36,455 bases of DNA, taken from NCBI GenBank assembly GCA_020721205.1, contig DYNF01000024.1, forward strand, positions 10,810-47,264, given 5' to 3'. Positions 15,192 through 23,635 of the stretch are shown here, piece after piece. The position numbers and the translations under genes are program-made. This DNA comes from Prochloron sp. SulCav_FS08_3_32_3330. GTDB lineage: Bacteria > Cyanobacteriota > Cyanobacteriia > Cyanobacteriales > DYNF01. The notes under the pieces were generated by a model. That model saw nothing but the letters and a program-made list of their open reading frames with translations, was not told the origin of the DNA and ran no database searches. How positions within the stretch are numbered: the stretch's first letter is position 1; every line of letters begins with the position of its first letter.

Positions 15192-16256
15192 TTAAAAGAA
15201 ATCAAATTCATCCTCCATATCATCACCAAACATTTCTGCTATCATTTCCTCTAATCTTTCTCGTCTCATGGTATGAAAAATATCAGGACCTTCTAAAAAG
15301 CGATTAACTGTGATTTTTTTATCCTTAAAATTTTTCACAAAATTGCGAATTTCTTTAACTAGATTAACTTGTTTTTCTAATTGTTTTAACATTTCGGAAA
15401 TTAGATCAATTTTTTCTCGTTTAGCACGACGATAATCTGCAACTAATTCTCCTTCAGAAGTATTTTTAACTAATCTTAATTCCTGTTTCAAATCTTCATA
15501 TTGATTTCTCAATAAAATATTACGTTTTTCTAAACGGTTACATTGACGAGTTAAATCATCTTCATTATTATCGTCAATTTCTTCCCCAATTTCATATTTT
15601 TGTTCAATTTCTAAAAGTCTAGCTAAATCTCCCTCTTGATAAGCCTTATTAATTTCCTGCATAAGTTTAGTATGAAAGCTTTGACTAGATTCATCTGTGA
15701 CTTTATCCGGGTGAAAAATAGAAGCTAATCTTAAAAAAGTTTGACGAATTTCTCTTGCTTCTGGCTCATCTCTTTTCTTATTATTTTCATCTATTTGTTT
15801 CCCTTGATTTTCTTCAAATTCTGATCTAAAATTCCCAAAATTTTCAGATTCTTCTGACTCGTTAATATCTCTAAATAAATCATCTAAATCATCTTCCTCC
15901 TCTTGGGAAGTTTGAGGACTAATAACACCTATTTCCTGAAAAGAGTGATACATATCTCTAATTTTTTTGATCACTTTTTTACTAAAATTACGATTAGGAT
16001 GATTAAAAATTTCGTTAAAAAGTTGATGAATTTCTTGATCTAAACTCATCATTCTTTTCATTGGCTCGGCAGTTTTATGGAATAATTCCAGCGCCACACT
16101 ACGCATTTGTTCAACGAAATTTCTTAATTCAGTCTGCTTTTTTTTAATTTGTTTTAATAGCCATTGATGTTGTTTTTCTAATTCTTCTATTCTAAAATGT
16201 AAATCAGACAGGGCTAAGGTAGCAGTTTGATCGGTTTTTTTATTTGTTTTAGACAT
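15192..16256 (-). CDS. J-domain-like protein with coiled coils
   Basis: 354 residues if started at the ATG at 16256. A longer frame (to 16340) translates a GATGAAC heptad repeat, so its extra 28 residues are not credible. The N-terminal part (about 17-110) is charged and helical, predicted coiled coil; an acidic linker (EEEDDLDDLF and following) leads to a J-domain-like segment, about 170-215, with FLRLASIFHPDKV carrying the HPD motif (182-184) that stimulates Hsp70 ATPases. More coiled coil follows (about 235-320), and the C-terminus is acidic (MFGDDMEDEFDFF). It lacks the Gly/Phe and zinc-finger regions of DnaJ, so it is a class III-type J protein. It follows pyrD by 80 bases and may be co-transcribed. 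Partner and client are unknown. Confidence 0.82.
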   Translation of the reverse strand: MSKTNKKTDQTATLALSDLHFRIEELEKQHQWLLKQIKKKQTELRNFVEQMRSVALELFHKTAEPMKRMMSLDQEIHQLFNEIFNHPNRNFSKKVIKKIRDMYHSFQEIGVISPQTSQEEEDDLDDLFRDINESEESENFGNFRSEFEENQGKQIDENNKKRDEPEAREIRQTFLRLASIFHPDKVTDESSQSFHTKLMQEINKAYQEGDLARLLEIEQKYEIGEEIDDNNEDDLTRQCNRLEKRNILLRNQYEDLKQELRLVKNTSEGELVADYRRAKREKIDLISEMLKQLEKQVNLVKEIRNFVKNFKDKKITVNRFLEGPDIFHTMRRERLEEMIAEMFGDDMEDEFDFF

Positions 16257-16270
16257 AATAAACGATAAGG

Positions 16271-16298
16271 GATGAACGATGAACGATGAACGATGAAC
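16271..16298. repeat. Four perfect GATGAAC heptads
   Basis: Four head-to-tail copies of GATGAAC between the pyrD stop and the J-like gene start; another cyanobacterial heptad repeat. It accounts for the spurious N-terminal extension of the J-like frame. Confidence 0.85.
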
Positions 16299-16336
16299 GG
16301 TTATTATTATTAATAAACAATAATAACTGTTAATTG

Positions 16337-17491
16337 TCAATAGTCAATTTTTGCTGAAATTCCTACGGCTTCAGAAATATGATTTAAGCCATTTTCTGTT
16401 AACTTTTGTAATAAGCCTTCTTGAATATTTTTAACAACCCAAGGTCCTTCATAAATCATACTGGTATAAAGTTGTAATAAAGTAGCCCCGGCTGTAATTT
16501 TTTCCCAAGCATCTTGGGCATTAAATATTCCCCCAACTCCAATAATTGGAATTTTACCGTTTGTTTCTTGATAAATAAAACGGATAATTTTTGTTGAAAT
16601 ATCCTTCAAAGGTAAACCACTAATACCTCCCGCTTCTTCAGTGATCATTTTACCAGTTTCGGGTAATATTTTCGTTTTTAAACCTTCTCTTTTAATCGTG
16701 GTATTAGTAGCAACAATTCCTGATAATTGATAGGTTTTTGTTAAGTCTAATATAGTCTTAATTTCTGAAAATTCTAAGTCAGGAGCAATTTTGATTAAAA
16801 GAGGTTTTTCTCCTTGATTTTTCTGTTGTAAACTATCTAAAATTAACTCTAATTCTTCCCCACCTTGTAAACTTCTTAAGCCCGGAGTATTAGGAGAACT
16901 AACATTAATGACAAAATAATCTGCTACATTTTTTAATAGTTGAAAACTCCCTAAATAGTCTTGATGAGCCTCATTTAAAGGAGTAATTTTTGATTTACAT
17001 AAATTAATTCCGATGGGAATATGACGAGGCTCTCTTTTCCATGTTTGTGCCAAAGTTTGAGCGATCGCTGATGCCCCCAAATTATTTGCCCCCATGCGGT
17101 TTAAAGCCCCTAAATCCAAGGGTAAACGGAATAAACGGGGGCGGGGATTGCCCGTTTGAGGATGAAGGGTGACTGCCCCTAACTCAGCAAAACTAAAGCC
17201 AAAACTTGACCACATTCCCGCCGCTACGCCATTTTTATCAAATCCGGGGGCTAATCCTAAAGGGGTATTAAAATTAAATCCCCATTGTTGTTGAGTTAAT
17301 TTTTCAGTTAATTTTTGATCAGAAAAACAAAAGGTTTTTTCTAACTGTTGACGCAGGAAAATAGCCCAAGGAGTTTGTCTTGATTGTTCAAGATTAGCTA
17401 AAATATCAATTAGTTGTAAATGTGCCTGTTCTGGATTACTTTTTACCGTCGCTAAATATAAAGGGTAAAAAGGTTTAGCAAAATTAAACAT
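16337..17491 (-). CDS. pyrD: Dihydroorotate dehydrogenase (quinone), class 2
   Basis: A 384-residue flavoenzyme that oxidises dihydroorotate to orotate in pyrimidine synthesis and passes electrons to membrane quinones. The class 2 N-terminal amphipathic extension is present (about 1-70), followed by the FMN barrel with [13 protein letters not shown] (78-90), [10 protein letters not shown] (128-137) and the catalytic segment [15 protein letters not shown] (196-210), where the base is Ser as in class 2 enzymes rather than Cys. NTTIKREGL and [19 protein letters not shown] form the phosphate-binding end. The gene is first in a likely unit with the J-like gene. Confidence 0.97.
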   Translation of the reverse strand: MFNFAKPFYPLYLATVKSNPEQAHLQLIDILANLEQSRQTPWAIFLRQQLEKTFCFSDQKLTEKLTQQQWGFNFNTPLGLAPGFDKNGVAAGMWSSFGFSFAELGAVTLHPQTGNPRPRLFRLPLDLGALNRMGANNLGASAIAQTLAQTWKREPRHIPIGINLCKSKITPLNEAHQDYLGSFQLLKNVADYFVINVSSPNTPGLRSLQGGEELELILDSLQQKNQGEKPLLIKIAPDLEFSEIKTILDLTKTYQLSGIVATNTTIKREGLKTKILPETGKMITEEAGGISGLPLKDISTKIIRFIYQETNGKIPIIGVGGIFNAQDAWEKITAGATLLQLYTSMIYEGPWVVKNIQEGLLQKLTENGLNHISEAVGISAKIDY

Positions 17492-17665
17492 ATAAATAAA
17501 TTAAAGGAATTTGATCTTAATTATTCTAACAGTTAAATGAGAATTATTACAAGTTAAACTTAAATTTTTTATTAAGATTTTCAGACCTTAATCAATTCAG
17601 AACTAAAATTTTAAATTAAGGTATAATTTAATCAGTTCAATCTATTAATTAAGGAAGCTAATTAA

Positions 17666-18586
17666 GTGATTATAGATAATCGTTCTCAAGTACGCAAAGT
17701 TTTAATTTTAACTCTATTATTAAACTTATTTGTGATGAGTTTAAAGGCATTTGTAGGTTTTGCCACTGGCTCTTTAAGTCTTCAAGCTGATGCTTTACAT
17801 AGTGTTACAGATAGTGCTAATAATGTCTTAGGATTATTCACAAGTCGTTTTTCTTCTCCTATTCCCGATCGGGATCATCCTTACGGACATCAAAAGTTTG
17901 AGGCAGTAGGAGCGTTAGGAATAGCGGCTTTTTTAGGAATAGCTTGTTTTGAAATTTTTACAGGGGCAATAGAGCGTATTTTCGGGGAATCAAAAACTAT
18001 TGAAATTTCTTTACCCGAACTAAGTTTATTATTGATTGTCTTAGCTGTTAATATTTTTGTGGCAGTTTATGAGCGTAAAGAGGGCAAAAGAGTTCAAAGT
18101 CCTATTTTAATCGCTGATGCCTACCATACAATGAGTGATGTATGGGTAACAATCGTGGTATTAGTGGGATTAATTGGCATTTATTTATCTAATACTTTCA
18201 ATATTCCTCAGTTACAATGGTTAGATTTAATTTTAGTTTTTCCCGTTGCTTTATTAGTTTTTCGGAGTGGTTGGGAGGTTATAAAAGACAATTTACCTTG
18301 GTTAGTGGATGAAGTGGCGATCGCACCGGAAATGATCCATCAAATTGTAATGGAAGTCCCCGGTGTAATCAACTGTCATGATATAGCTTCAAGGGGCTTA
18401 TTAGGAAGACAAGTATTTATTGAAATGCACTTGATTGTAGAGGCTGAGGACGTAGGTAATGCTCATCAAATTACAGAGGAAATAGAGGAAGCGTTACAAG
18501 AAAAATTTAAACCTGTGAGGGTAATGATCCATATTGAGCCTCCCGAATATAAATCAAAAAATATTAGTTTAGGGGAAGAAAATTAA
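17666..18586 (+). CDS. Cation diffusion facilitator (CDF) family metal transporter
   Basis: 306 residues with a six-helix membrane domain (about 10-215) and a cytoplasmic C-terminal metal-sensing domain (about 220-300). The two transport-site motifs are present: ADALHSVTD on helix 2 and DAYHTMSD on helix 5, the HxxxD/DxxHxxxD pattern of Zn/Fe/Mn-type CDF exporters. A cytoplasmic loop after helix 2 reads PDRDHPYGHQKFE, typical of the family. Metal specificity cannot be fixed from sequence. The start is GTG, supported by AAGGAAG eight bases upstream (17651-17657). Divergent from pyrD. Confidence 0.94.
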   Translation: MIIDNRSQVRKVLILTLLLNLFVMSLKAFVGFATGSLSLQADALHSVTDSANNVLGLFTSRFSSPIPDRDHPYGHQKFEAVGALGIAAFLGIACFEIFTGAIERIFGESKTIEISLPELSLLLIVLAVNIFVAVYERKEGKRVQSPILIADAYHTMSDVWVTIVVLVGLIGIYLSNTFNIPQLQWLDLILVFPVALLVFRSGWEVIKDNLPWLVDEVAIAPEMIHQIVMEVPGVINCHDIASRGLLGRQVFIEMHLIVEAEDVGNAHQITEEIEEALQEKFKPVRVMIHIEPPEYKSKNISLGEEN

Positions 18587-18628
18587 AAATTCAAAATTAA
18601 AAATTCAAAATAATTTATTAAATTAAGT

Positions 18629-18692
18629 GTAGGGTGGGCAATATTACCGAAAAAAGTTGATCAACTAAAAATATTAATAATATGCCCACCTT
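18629..18692. terminator. Long inverted repeat between convergent genes
   Basis: GGTGGGCA followed by ATATTA (18633-18646) pairs with TAATATGCCCACC (18678-18690) with one bulge. A second perfect palindrome, AGTTGATCAACT (18655-18666), sits in the middle. GTAGGGTGGGCA-type palindromes are widely dispersed in cyanobacteria. It probably terminates both the CDF gene and the small gene on the minus strand, although no strong T-tract is seen. Confidence 0.55.
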
Positions 18693-18709
18693 ATGTTTGA
18701 GATTAATAT

Positions 18710-18880
18710 TTAACGGGTAACAATCGCTTCCACTTGAGCTTTTTGTTTTTCTTGATCAATATTTGTCACAGCCCAACGTAAAGGCTCTCCTTGTTTTTGT
18801 AACTGTTTTTCAATTTCCTGTTTAAGTTTAATCGGAGTTGATTGCAGATCAACCTCTGCCGTAATAAAATGAGTTGTCAT
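18710..18880 (-). CDS. Conserved small cyanobacterial protein (56 aa)
   Basis: A 56-residue frame starting ATG at 18880: MTTHFITAEVDLQSTPIKLK, then a charged helix and GEPLRWAVTNIDQEKQKAQVEAIVTR. A beta-alpha-beta-beta layout is likely. I recall close relatives of this protein as hypothetical proteins in other cyanobacteria, with the GEPLRWAVT core conserved, but know no function. It lies 46 bases downstream of the dual-OB gene on the same strand. The codon pattern and conserved motif support it as a real gene in spite of its size. Confidence 0.75.
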   Translation of the reverse strand: MTTHFITAEVDLQSTPIKLKQEIEKQLQKQGEPLRWAVTNIDQEKQKAQVEAIVTR

Positions 18881-18926
18881 AGTTTTAAATCCTAATTTTT
18901 ACAATAATTTTATTATCTCATATTTT

Positions 18927-19679
18927 TTAACGATTTTTATTTTGACTTGTTAAAAAAGTTTTTATATATTGACTATTAATGACGGACGCTACTAATTTAT
19001 AACAAAAAAAATGCTGATCATTTTTAGCAGAAAAAGGCTCACTTAAACTAATAGTTAATAAAAATTTATTAGGGTCAAAATTTACTAAATTTAGTTTTTC
19101 AATTAAAGTATAAGAAGTATAAATTCCATCGGGAAGTAATTCCAGTAAATAAATCCAATTTGGGTCGGTAATACCTAAATTATAATGAACATTTTTTAAT
19201 TCAAATCTAGCCCGATATTTTCTAGTTTTATAAGTTTCTATTTGCCAATATAAATTATGAGGTCTGATTAAACATAAAGATTTTTGAGTAGGATTTTCTT
19301 GTAAAAAATTCCAATTTATTCTATCATCTTTATTACCTAATAATGTAGAAGAATTACTTGCTTGATTAACTTCAGTTTTTAATAAATGATTAAGTTGATC
19401 TACCGTAGGTAAACCCATAAATTGCCATTTTTGATTAGTAATTAACCAATTTTCCGGGTGATGAGGCTCAGGAATAGATTTAATATAATTAATTCTAATA
19501 ATATCAAAAAGTCGAGGTATTTGTTGATTATTTAAGGTACAATGTTCTGTAAAAAGTGTCCCTTCTGGTTTATTAGAAACAGGACGAATCCAACCGGATC
19601 CATCTGTTTTAAAACCTGCTAGACAACGCCCACCATGTTTAAAGGAATTTGCTAAACAAATAATATCAAAAGTAGTCAT
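18927..19679 (-). CDS. Dual OB-fold (DuOB-like) domain protein
   Basis: About 250 residues from the ATG at 19679, which has GAGAG seven bases upstream. A longer frame to 19775 runs through a 22-base palindrome and heptads and is not accepted. It starts MTTFDIICLANSFKHGGRCLAG and continues with GSGWIRPVSNKPEGTL, LFDIIRINY and ENWLIT, an all-beta pattern that I recognise as the dual OB-containing domain annotated beside DUF488 proteins. Two DUF488 genes do lie immediately upstream on the same strand. Nucleic-acid binding is the likely biochemical property; the cellular role is unknown. The family name is from memory and should be confirmed by profile search. Confidence 0.72.
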   Translation of the reverse strand: MTTFDIICLANSFKHGGRCLAGFKTDGSGWIRPVSNKPEGTLFTEHCTLNNQQIPRLFDIIRINYIKSIPEPHHPENWLITNQKWQFMGLPTVDQLNHLLKTEVNQASNSSTLLGNKDDRINWNFLQENPTQKSLCLIRPHNLYWQIETYKTRKYRARFELKNVHYNLGITDPNWIYLLELLPDGIYTSYTLIEKLNLVNFDPNKFLLTISLSEPFSAKNDQHFFCYKLVASVINSQYIKTFLTSQNKNR

Positions 19680-19719
19680 TTTTAAACTCTCAATATAGTA
19701 TTTTTTTAATAAATAATTC

Positions 19720-19768
19720 GCATCGAAATTAATTTCGATGCTAACAAATAGGGTTATCTGAAGATAAC
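19720..19768. repeat. Two palindromes in the leader of the dual-OB gene
   Basis: A perfect 22-base palindrome centred on TTTAATTAAA-like sequence, with arms GCATCGAAATT and AATTTCGATGC (19720-19741), and a short hairpin GTTATCT-GA-AGATAAC (19753-19768). On the minus strand they precede the ribosome-binding site of the dual-OB gene, so they may form an operator or an RNA structure. Confidence 0.7.
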
Positions 19769-19770
19769 TA

Positions 19771-19805
19771 AACAATTAACAATTAACAATTAACAATTAA
19801 CAATT
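19771..19805. repeat. Five tandem AACAATT heptads
   Basis: Five perfect head-to-tail copies of AACAATT, a typical cyanobacterial short tandem repeat, in the gap between the DUF488 and dual-OB genes. Confidence 0.9.
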
Positions 19806-19897
19806 AATTAATAATTTTTAAATTTAGTTCAAATTAGTTCACGATATTTATAAGCTTTGAAATGAATTTAAAAGCGGTTTATTGGCTCAATTTTAAC

Positions 19898-20347
19898 TTA
19901 TAAATGATGAATTTTAATTGTATCTGTTAATTTTTGTTGCAAATATTCCGCCACTAAACGACGATGACAATGATGGGGTTTTGCTTCACTACAAAGTAAA
20001 CAAGAATTATCTAAAATATTAAGATCAATTTTCTTTTCAATTTGTCTTTTAGATATTAATTGATTAAATTTTTCTTCGTAGGTATCCCAATCAATTTTTT
20101 TCTTTTTATAATCATCTAAAATATCCTTAGTGGGAGCTAAATCTAAAAGATGAATATAGTCAATATTAGCAATGGTTTTCAAGAAATATTTTAAATCTTT
20201 TTGTTTTGCAAAACCAGCGAGTTGAGATACATTATTAACTCTTGTATCAATCACTGTTTTAACGCCAGATTTTATTAATAATTCAAAAAAATCTTGAGCG
20301 GTTTTTTGCGTAAAACCAATCGTAAATAATTCCCTAGATTGAGTCAT
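19898..20347 (-). CDS. DUF488 family protein, second copy
   Basis: A 149-residue DUF488 protein. Family marks: LFTIGFTQKTAQDFFELL at the start (residues 7-24), the VIDTRVN strand (about 32-38) and the Cys-rich end CLLCSEAKPHHCHRRLVAEYL (about 115-135). The CxxE...CHR pattern forms the presumed active or binding pocket and is shared with the neighbouring paralogue. DUF488 proteins have no settled biochemical function; the fold and Cys motif suggest an enzyme. The gene begins one base after the first DUF488 stop, so the two are translationally coupled. Confidence 0.88.
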   Translation of the reverse strand: MTQSRELFTIGFTQKTAQDFFELLIKSGVKTVIDTRVNNVSQLAGFAKQKDLKYFLKTIANIDYIHLLDLAPTKDILDDYKKKKIDWDTYEEKFNQLISKRQIEKKIDLNILDNSCLLCSEAKPHHCHRRLVAEYLQQKLTDTIKIHHL

Positions 20348-20348
20348 T

Positions 20349-21023
20349 TTATTCTTCCTCTTGTTTGTTGTCTAAATTTTTATCTACATAGGCAATTTTA
20401 TCACCTTGAAGCTGATATGCTTGATCAATCATTTCTATTTCTGATAGATCATTATTTTCTGAATTGTTTAATAAATTAATACTATCAAAAAGACTTAATT
20501 GAATTAAACCTTGATTTTGTTTAGGTTTTTGATCTTTAAAATGATGTAATTCTAATAATCTTTGTTCAAGATCACTATGATTTTCTAATTCTCCATTTTT
20601 AAGTATATGTTGAATTTCTAAACCTTTATGTTGTAAATGACGACAAACTAAGATGGCACGATGACAAGTGATCGGATCTTGTTCGGCGCACATTAAAGCA
20701 ATTTTATATTGTTTTGAGCCTTGATAAATTCGCTCTAAACCTTGTTTAAATTGGGCTGTATTCGCTATTAATTCATAAACAGCTTTCCCATTAATATAAC
20801 AGCTTAAATTATTAGTTCTTGCTCCCAAATCTTCCCCTAAAAATACATAACTAATTTTATTTTTTTTGAGGGATTCTTTTAAAGAATCTTGATTAAAATG
20901 GGGTAAATAACGACTATAAGGATGGGATCTCACATCCCCTAAAGCGGTTATTTGATGTTGATTTAATAAATCTAAGAATTGCTCTAAAGAATGATTAGAA
21001 TGTCCAATTGTAAATATTTTCAT
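20349..21023 (-). CDS. DUF488 family protein, first copy
   Basis: A 224-residue DUF488 protein: MKIFTIGHSNHSLEQFLDLL, then GDVRSHPYSRYLPHFN (29-44), FLGEDLGAR (61-69) and LMCAEQDPITCHRAILVCRHL (112-132). All hallmarks of the longer DUF488 type are intact. After about 160 the protein extends by a Gln/Asn-rich and acidic tail not present in the shorter paralogue. It is the first gene of a unit with the second DUF488 gene, probably the dual-OB gene and the 56-residue protein. A HIP1 octamer (21042-21049) lies just upstream. Confidence 0.9.
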   Translation of the reverse strand: MKIFTIGHSNHSLEQFLDLLNQHQITALGDVRSHPYSRYLPHFNQDSLKESLKKNKISYVFLGEDLGARTNNLSCYINGKAVYELIANTAQFKQGLERIYQGSKQYKIALMCAEQDPITCHRAILVCRHLQHKGLEIQHILKNGELENHSDLEQRLLELHHFKDQKPKQNQGLIQLSLFDSINLLNNSENNDLSEIEMIDQAYQLQGDKIAYVDKNLDNKQEEE

Positions 21024-21188
21024 ATTATCATCATAATGATCAGCGATCGCCGATTAAAATAAAACCAGAGCGACTTACTTAATTAAAATACAATGAAGTT
21101 GTAAGGTCAACAATGGCTATAATAATCATTTAATCAAACAAAATGCTTATTTTTCATTTAATTAGCAAAATTTAGAGGAAAGAAAAAA

Positions 21189-21863
21189 ATGAAATATGAA
21201 ATTCGTTATAAACCCGCATTTGCTAGTATTTTTGTCACCTTAGCACCCGGTGAAACCATTACCGCCGAAGCCGGGGCTATGACTAGCATGGATAGTCAAC
21301 TTTCCATGGAAACCCAATTTTCAGGGGGTTTTATTCCGGGCTTATTAAAAGCTTTTTTGGGTGGAGAATCTATGTTTGTCAATGTTTACACCAATAAAAC
21401 TAATCAGCCCTTAACTTTAGCTTTAACTCAGTCTGCGATCGGCGATATTGATCGCATTGATCTGGCACAACTTCCTCGTCATGAAATCTGTTTTCAACCC
21501 GGCGCTTATATTGCCCATACGACCGGAGTAAAAATGGGGATCGCTTGGGCAGGTCTCAAAAGTTGGTTTGCTGGAGAGGGCTTATTTAAGCTTAAATGTT
21601 CGGGTAATGGAAGGGTCTTTTTTGGCTGTTATGGCGGTTTAACCCAAAAAACGATCTCCGGGGAGTTTGTGGTAGATACGAGTCATTTAGTGGCTTATGA
21701 ACCCGGTATAAAGATGAATATTGGACTTGCGGGAAGCTTAGTGGGATCCGTTACCTCCGGCGAAGGTTTTGTTAACCGTTTATCAGGAAATGGTTTAATT
21801 TATCTTCAATCTCGTAGTATTTCCGGTTTAGTTAAATATTTACGTCCGAAAATTCGGTTTTAA
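21189..21863 (+). CDS. AIM24/TIGR00266 family protein, copy 1
   Basis: 224 residues forming the AIM24-type beta-helix/beta-roll fold. Typical pieces are PAFASIFVTLAPGETITAEAGAM, FLGGESMFVNVYTN, GAYIAHTTGVKMG and FVVDTSHLVAYEPGIKMNIG. Bacterial TIGR00266 proteins have no defined function; the mitochondrial relative AIM24 affects membrane organisation. AGAGGA 8-13 bases upstream supports the start. First of three tandem paralogues on this strand, all of nearly equal length, indicating local duplication and divergence. Confidence 0.9.
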   Translation: MKYEIRYKPAFASIFVTLAPGETITAEAGAMTSMDSQLSMETQFSGGFIPGLLKAFLGGESMFVNVYTNKTNQPLTLALTQSAIGDIDRIDLAQLPRHEICFQPGAYIAHTTGVKMGIAWAGLKSWFAGEGLFKLKCSGNGRVFFGCYGGLTQKTISGEFVVDTSHLVAYEPGIKMNIGLAGSLVGSVTSGEGFVNRLSGNGLIYLQSRSISGLVKYLRPKIRF

Positions 21864-21917
21864 TTCAACTTATTTAACTAAATAAATAAGAATTTAAAAC
21901 TTTTTAAACTGTTGTTT

Positions 21918-21936
21918 AACAGGCAAAATGCCTGTT
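21918..21936. repeat. AACAGGCA hairpin, dispersed type
   Basis: AACAGGCA-AAA-TGCCTGTT followed by TTAC. A close but imperfect relative (AACAGGCAAGATGCTTGTATTAC) lies at 34378-34400, so this is a dispersed element. It could also terminate transcription after copy 1. Confidence 0.7.
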
Positions 21937-21998
21937 TTACGAATAATCTCACAAAATGCAACTCATAACTTAATAAAAAACAACTAATAACCAATAAA

Positions 21999-22676
21999 AT
22001 GGACATCAAACTTTTACATCAACCCGATAATGCGATCGCATTAGTAACGATGGACGCTGGAGAAGAAATCATCGCCGAAGCTGGTGCGATGATCGCCATG
22101 AATAGCCAGATTAACGCCAGTACCACCCTGCGTCAAGGCAAAGGAGGCGGAATCATGGGAGGCTTAAAACGGATGTTAACCGGAGAATCCCTCTTTTTAA
22201 GCGTATTTCGTGCGCCTGTGAATGGCTGTGAAATTTTCCTCGCTCCTAAATTAATGGGAGATATTTTAATTTATGAAATGAAAAATAATGAGTTAGTCGT
22301 ACAAGCAACCTCTTATCTTGCCTGTACATCCGGGGTAGATCTGGATTTAGGATGGCAAGGTTTTAAATCATTATTTTCAGGAGAATCTATCTTTTGGTTA
22401 AGTGTGACAGGAGTGGGAACACTCTTATTAAACTCTTTTGGTGGTATTTATGAAATAGAGGTAGACGATGAATATATCGTTGATACAGGTCATATTGTTG
22501 CCTTTGAAAAAACCCTCAGTTTTACCATCGGAAAAGCGAATAAAAGTTGGTGGGGGGCAATTTTTGGCGGAGAAGGTTTAGTTTGTCATTTTAAAGGCAA
22601 AGGCAAAATTTACTGTCAAACTCATAATTCTACTGCTTTTGGTCGTTTAGTTGGGTCTCAACTTCCCCCTAGATAA
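21999..22676 (+). CDS. AIM24/TIGR00266 family protein, copy 2
   Basis: 225 residues with the same fold and landmarks as its neighbours: AIALVTMDAGEEIIAEAGAM, MLTGESLFLSVFRAP, TSYLACTSGVDLDLGWQGFKSLFSGE and EYIVDTGHIVAFEKTLSFTIG. It is closer to copy 3 than to copy 1 in the GFK(S/G)(L/F)FSGES segment. No clear Shine-Dalgarno precedes the ATG. The 135-base gap to copy 1 contains a hairpin, while copy 3 follows after 67 bases, so copies 2 and 3 may share a transcript. Confidence 0.9.
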   Translation: MDIKLLHQPDNAIALVTMDAGEEIIAEAGAMIAMNSQINASTTLRQGKGGGIMGGLKRMLTGESLFLSVFRAPVNGCEIFLAPKLMGDILIYEMKNNELVVQATSYLACTSGVDLDLGWQGFKSLFSGESIFWLSVTGVGTLLLNSFGGIYEIEVDDEYIVDTGHIVAFEKTLSFTIGKANKSWWGAIFGGEGLVCHFKGKGKIYCQTHNSTAFGRLVGSQLPPR

Positions 22677-22743
22677 TAATAATTAATCCCTAATTAATTC
22701 CTTTACAAATTATCAAATTTTACCCAATTTAGGAGAACAATAA

Positions 22744-23439
22744 ATGTCAGAAATTGCTTATAAAATTGAACATCGTCCTGCTTATGCTTCCCTTGTTTTA
22801 CAACTTCAATCTAATCAAACTGTTATGGTAGAAGCGGGGGCAATGGCGGCAATGGATCCTTGCTTAAAAATGAAATCAAAAGTGCAAGGTGGTTTGATGA
22901 AAGGGGTAGGCAGAATGTTAGGAGGAGAATCATTTTTTGTTAGTGAATTTACCTCCGAAGGTAGCGCGGGAGAATTATTTTTATCTCCCGGAGTCCCCGG
23001 TGATATTCAACATTATCGCCTCAATAATACTTGTAATTTAATGGTACAATCTTCGGGTTTTATTGCTTGTAGTACCACTGTGGAAATTGACACAAAATTT
23101 CAAGGTTTTAAAGGTTTTTTTAGTGGGGAATCTTTATTTTTATTAAAAGCATCAGGAGAAGGAGATTTTTGGTTTAGTTCTTATGGTGCAATTATTGAAA
23201 TTCCCGTAGAAGGAGATTATATTGTAGATACGGGTTATATTGTCGCTTTTGAAGACACTTTAAGCTATAACGTAGAAATGATTGGCGGTCTATCTTGGCG
23301 AAAATTAAAAACAGGAATCTTAGGGGGTGAAGGCTTAGTTTGTCGCTTTCGTGGCAAAGGAAAATTATGGATTCAATCTCGTAATCTTTATCCTTTAATT
23401 AATTTTCTTAATCCTTTCCGTCCTGTTAGAAGTAATTAA
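22744..23439 (+). CDS. AIM24/TIGR00266 family protein, copy 3
   Basis: 231 residues: YKIEHRPAYASLVLQLQSNQ, MVEAGAMAAMD, RMLGGESFFVSEF, SGFIACSTTVEIDTKFQGFK, FFSGESLFLLKASGEG and DYIVDTGYIVAFEDTLSYNV. AGGAG at 22731-22735 supports the start. It ends just before a large palindromic repeat cluster, which may act as the terminator of the group. Function unknown, as for the other two. Confidence 0.9.
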   Translation: MSEIAYKIEHRPAYASLVLQLQSNQTVMVEAGAMAAMDPCLKMKSKVQGGLMKGVGRMLGGESFFVSEFTSEGSAGELFLSPGVPGDIQHYRLNNTCNLMVQSSGFIACSTTVEIDTKFQGFKGFFSGESLFLLKASGEGDFWFSSYGAIIEIPVEGDYIVDTGYIVAFEDTLSYNVEMIGGLSWRKLKTGILGGEGLVCRFRGKGKLWIQSRNLYPLINFLNPFRPVRSN

Positions 23440-23440
23440 A

Positions 23441-23595
23441 GTTTGTTGTTGTGCTTTAGCACCACATTCTTTCGTGCTGAAGTGCAACAATTCTTTAGTG
23501 CTGAAGCACAACAACGAACCTAGTGCTGAAGCACAACAACGAACCTAGTGCTGAAGCACAACAACGAACCTAGTGCTGAAGCACAACAACGAACC
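23441..23595. repeat. Palindromic repeat cluster 1, with four perfect 25-bp tandem copies
   Basis: Four identical 25-base units (TAGTGCTGAAGCACAACAAC plus GAACC) run 23496-23595; each contains the hairpin GTGCT-GA-AGCAC. Upstream, 23441-23489 holds the family in opposite orientation (GTTTGTTGTTGTGCTTTAGC, ACCAC), so the cluster as a whole can fold back on itself. The same family occurs at 27530-27732 and 29158-29183. Confidence 0.92.
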
Positions 23596-23635
23596 AATTT
23601 ATTTAGATATTATCTATTCTTAAATTAAAATTTTT

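Noticed and set aside
16257-16340. Extended N-terminus of the J-like protein
   Set aside because: The 28 extra residues translate the GATGAAC repeat and overlap the end of pyrD; the internal ATG at 16256 gives a normal start.
19680-19775. Extended N-terminus of the dual-OB protein
   Set aside because: It runs through a 22-base palindrome and a second hairpin, while the ATG at 19679 has a ribosome-binding site and matches the expected domain start.
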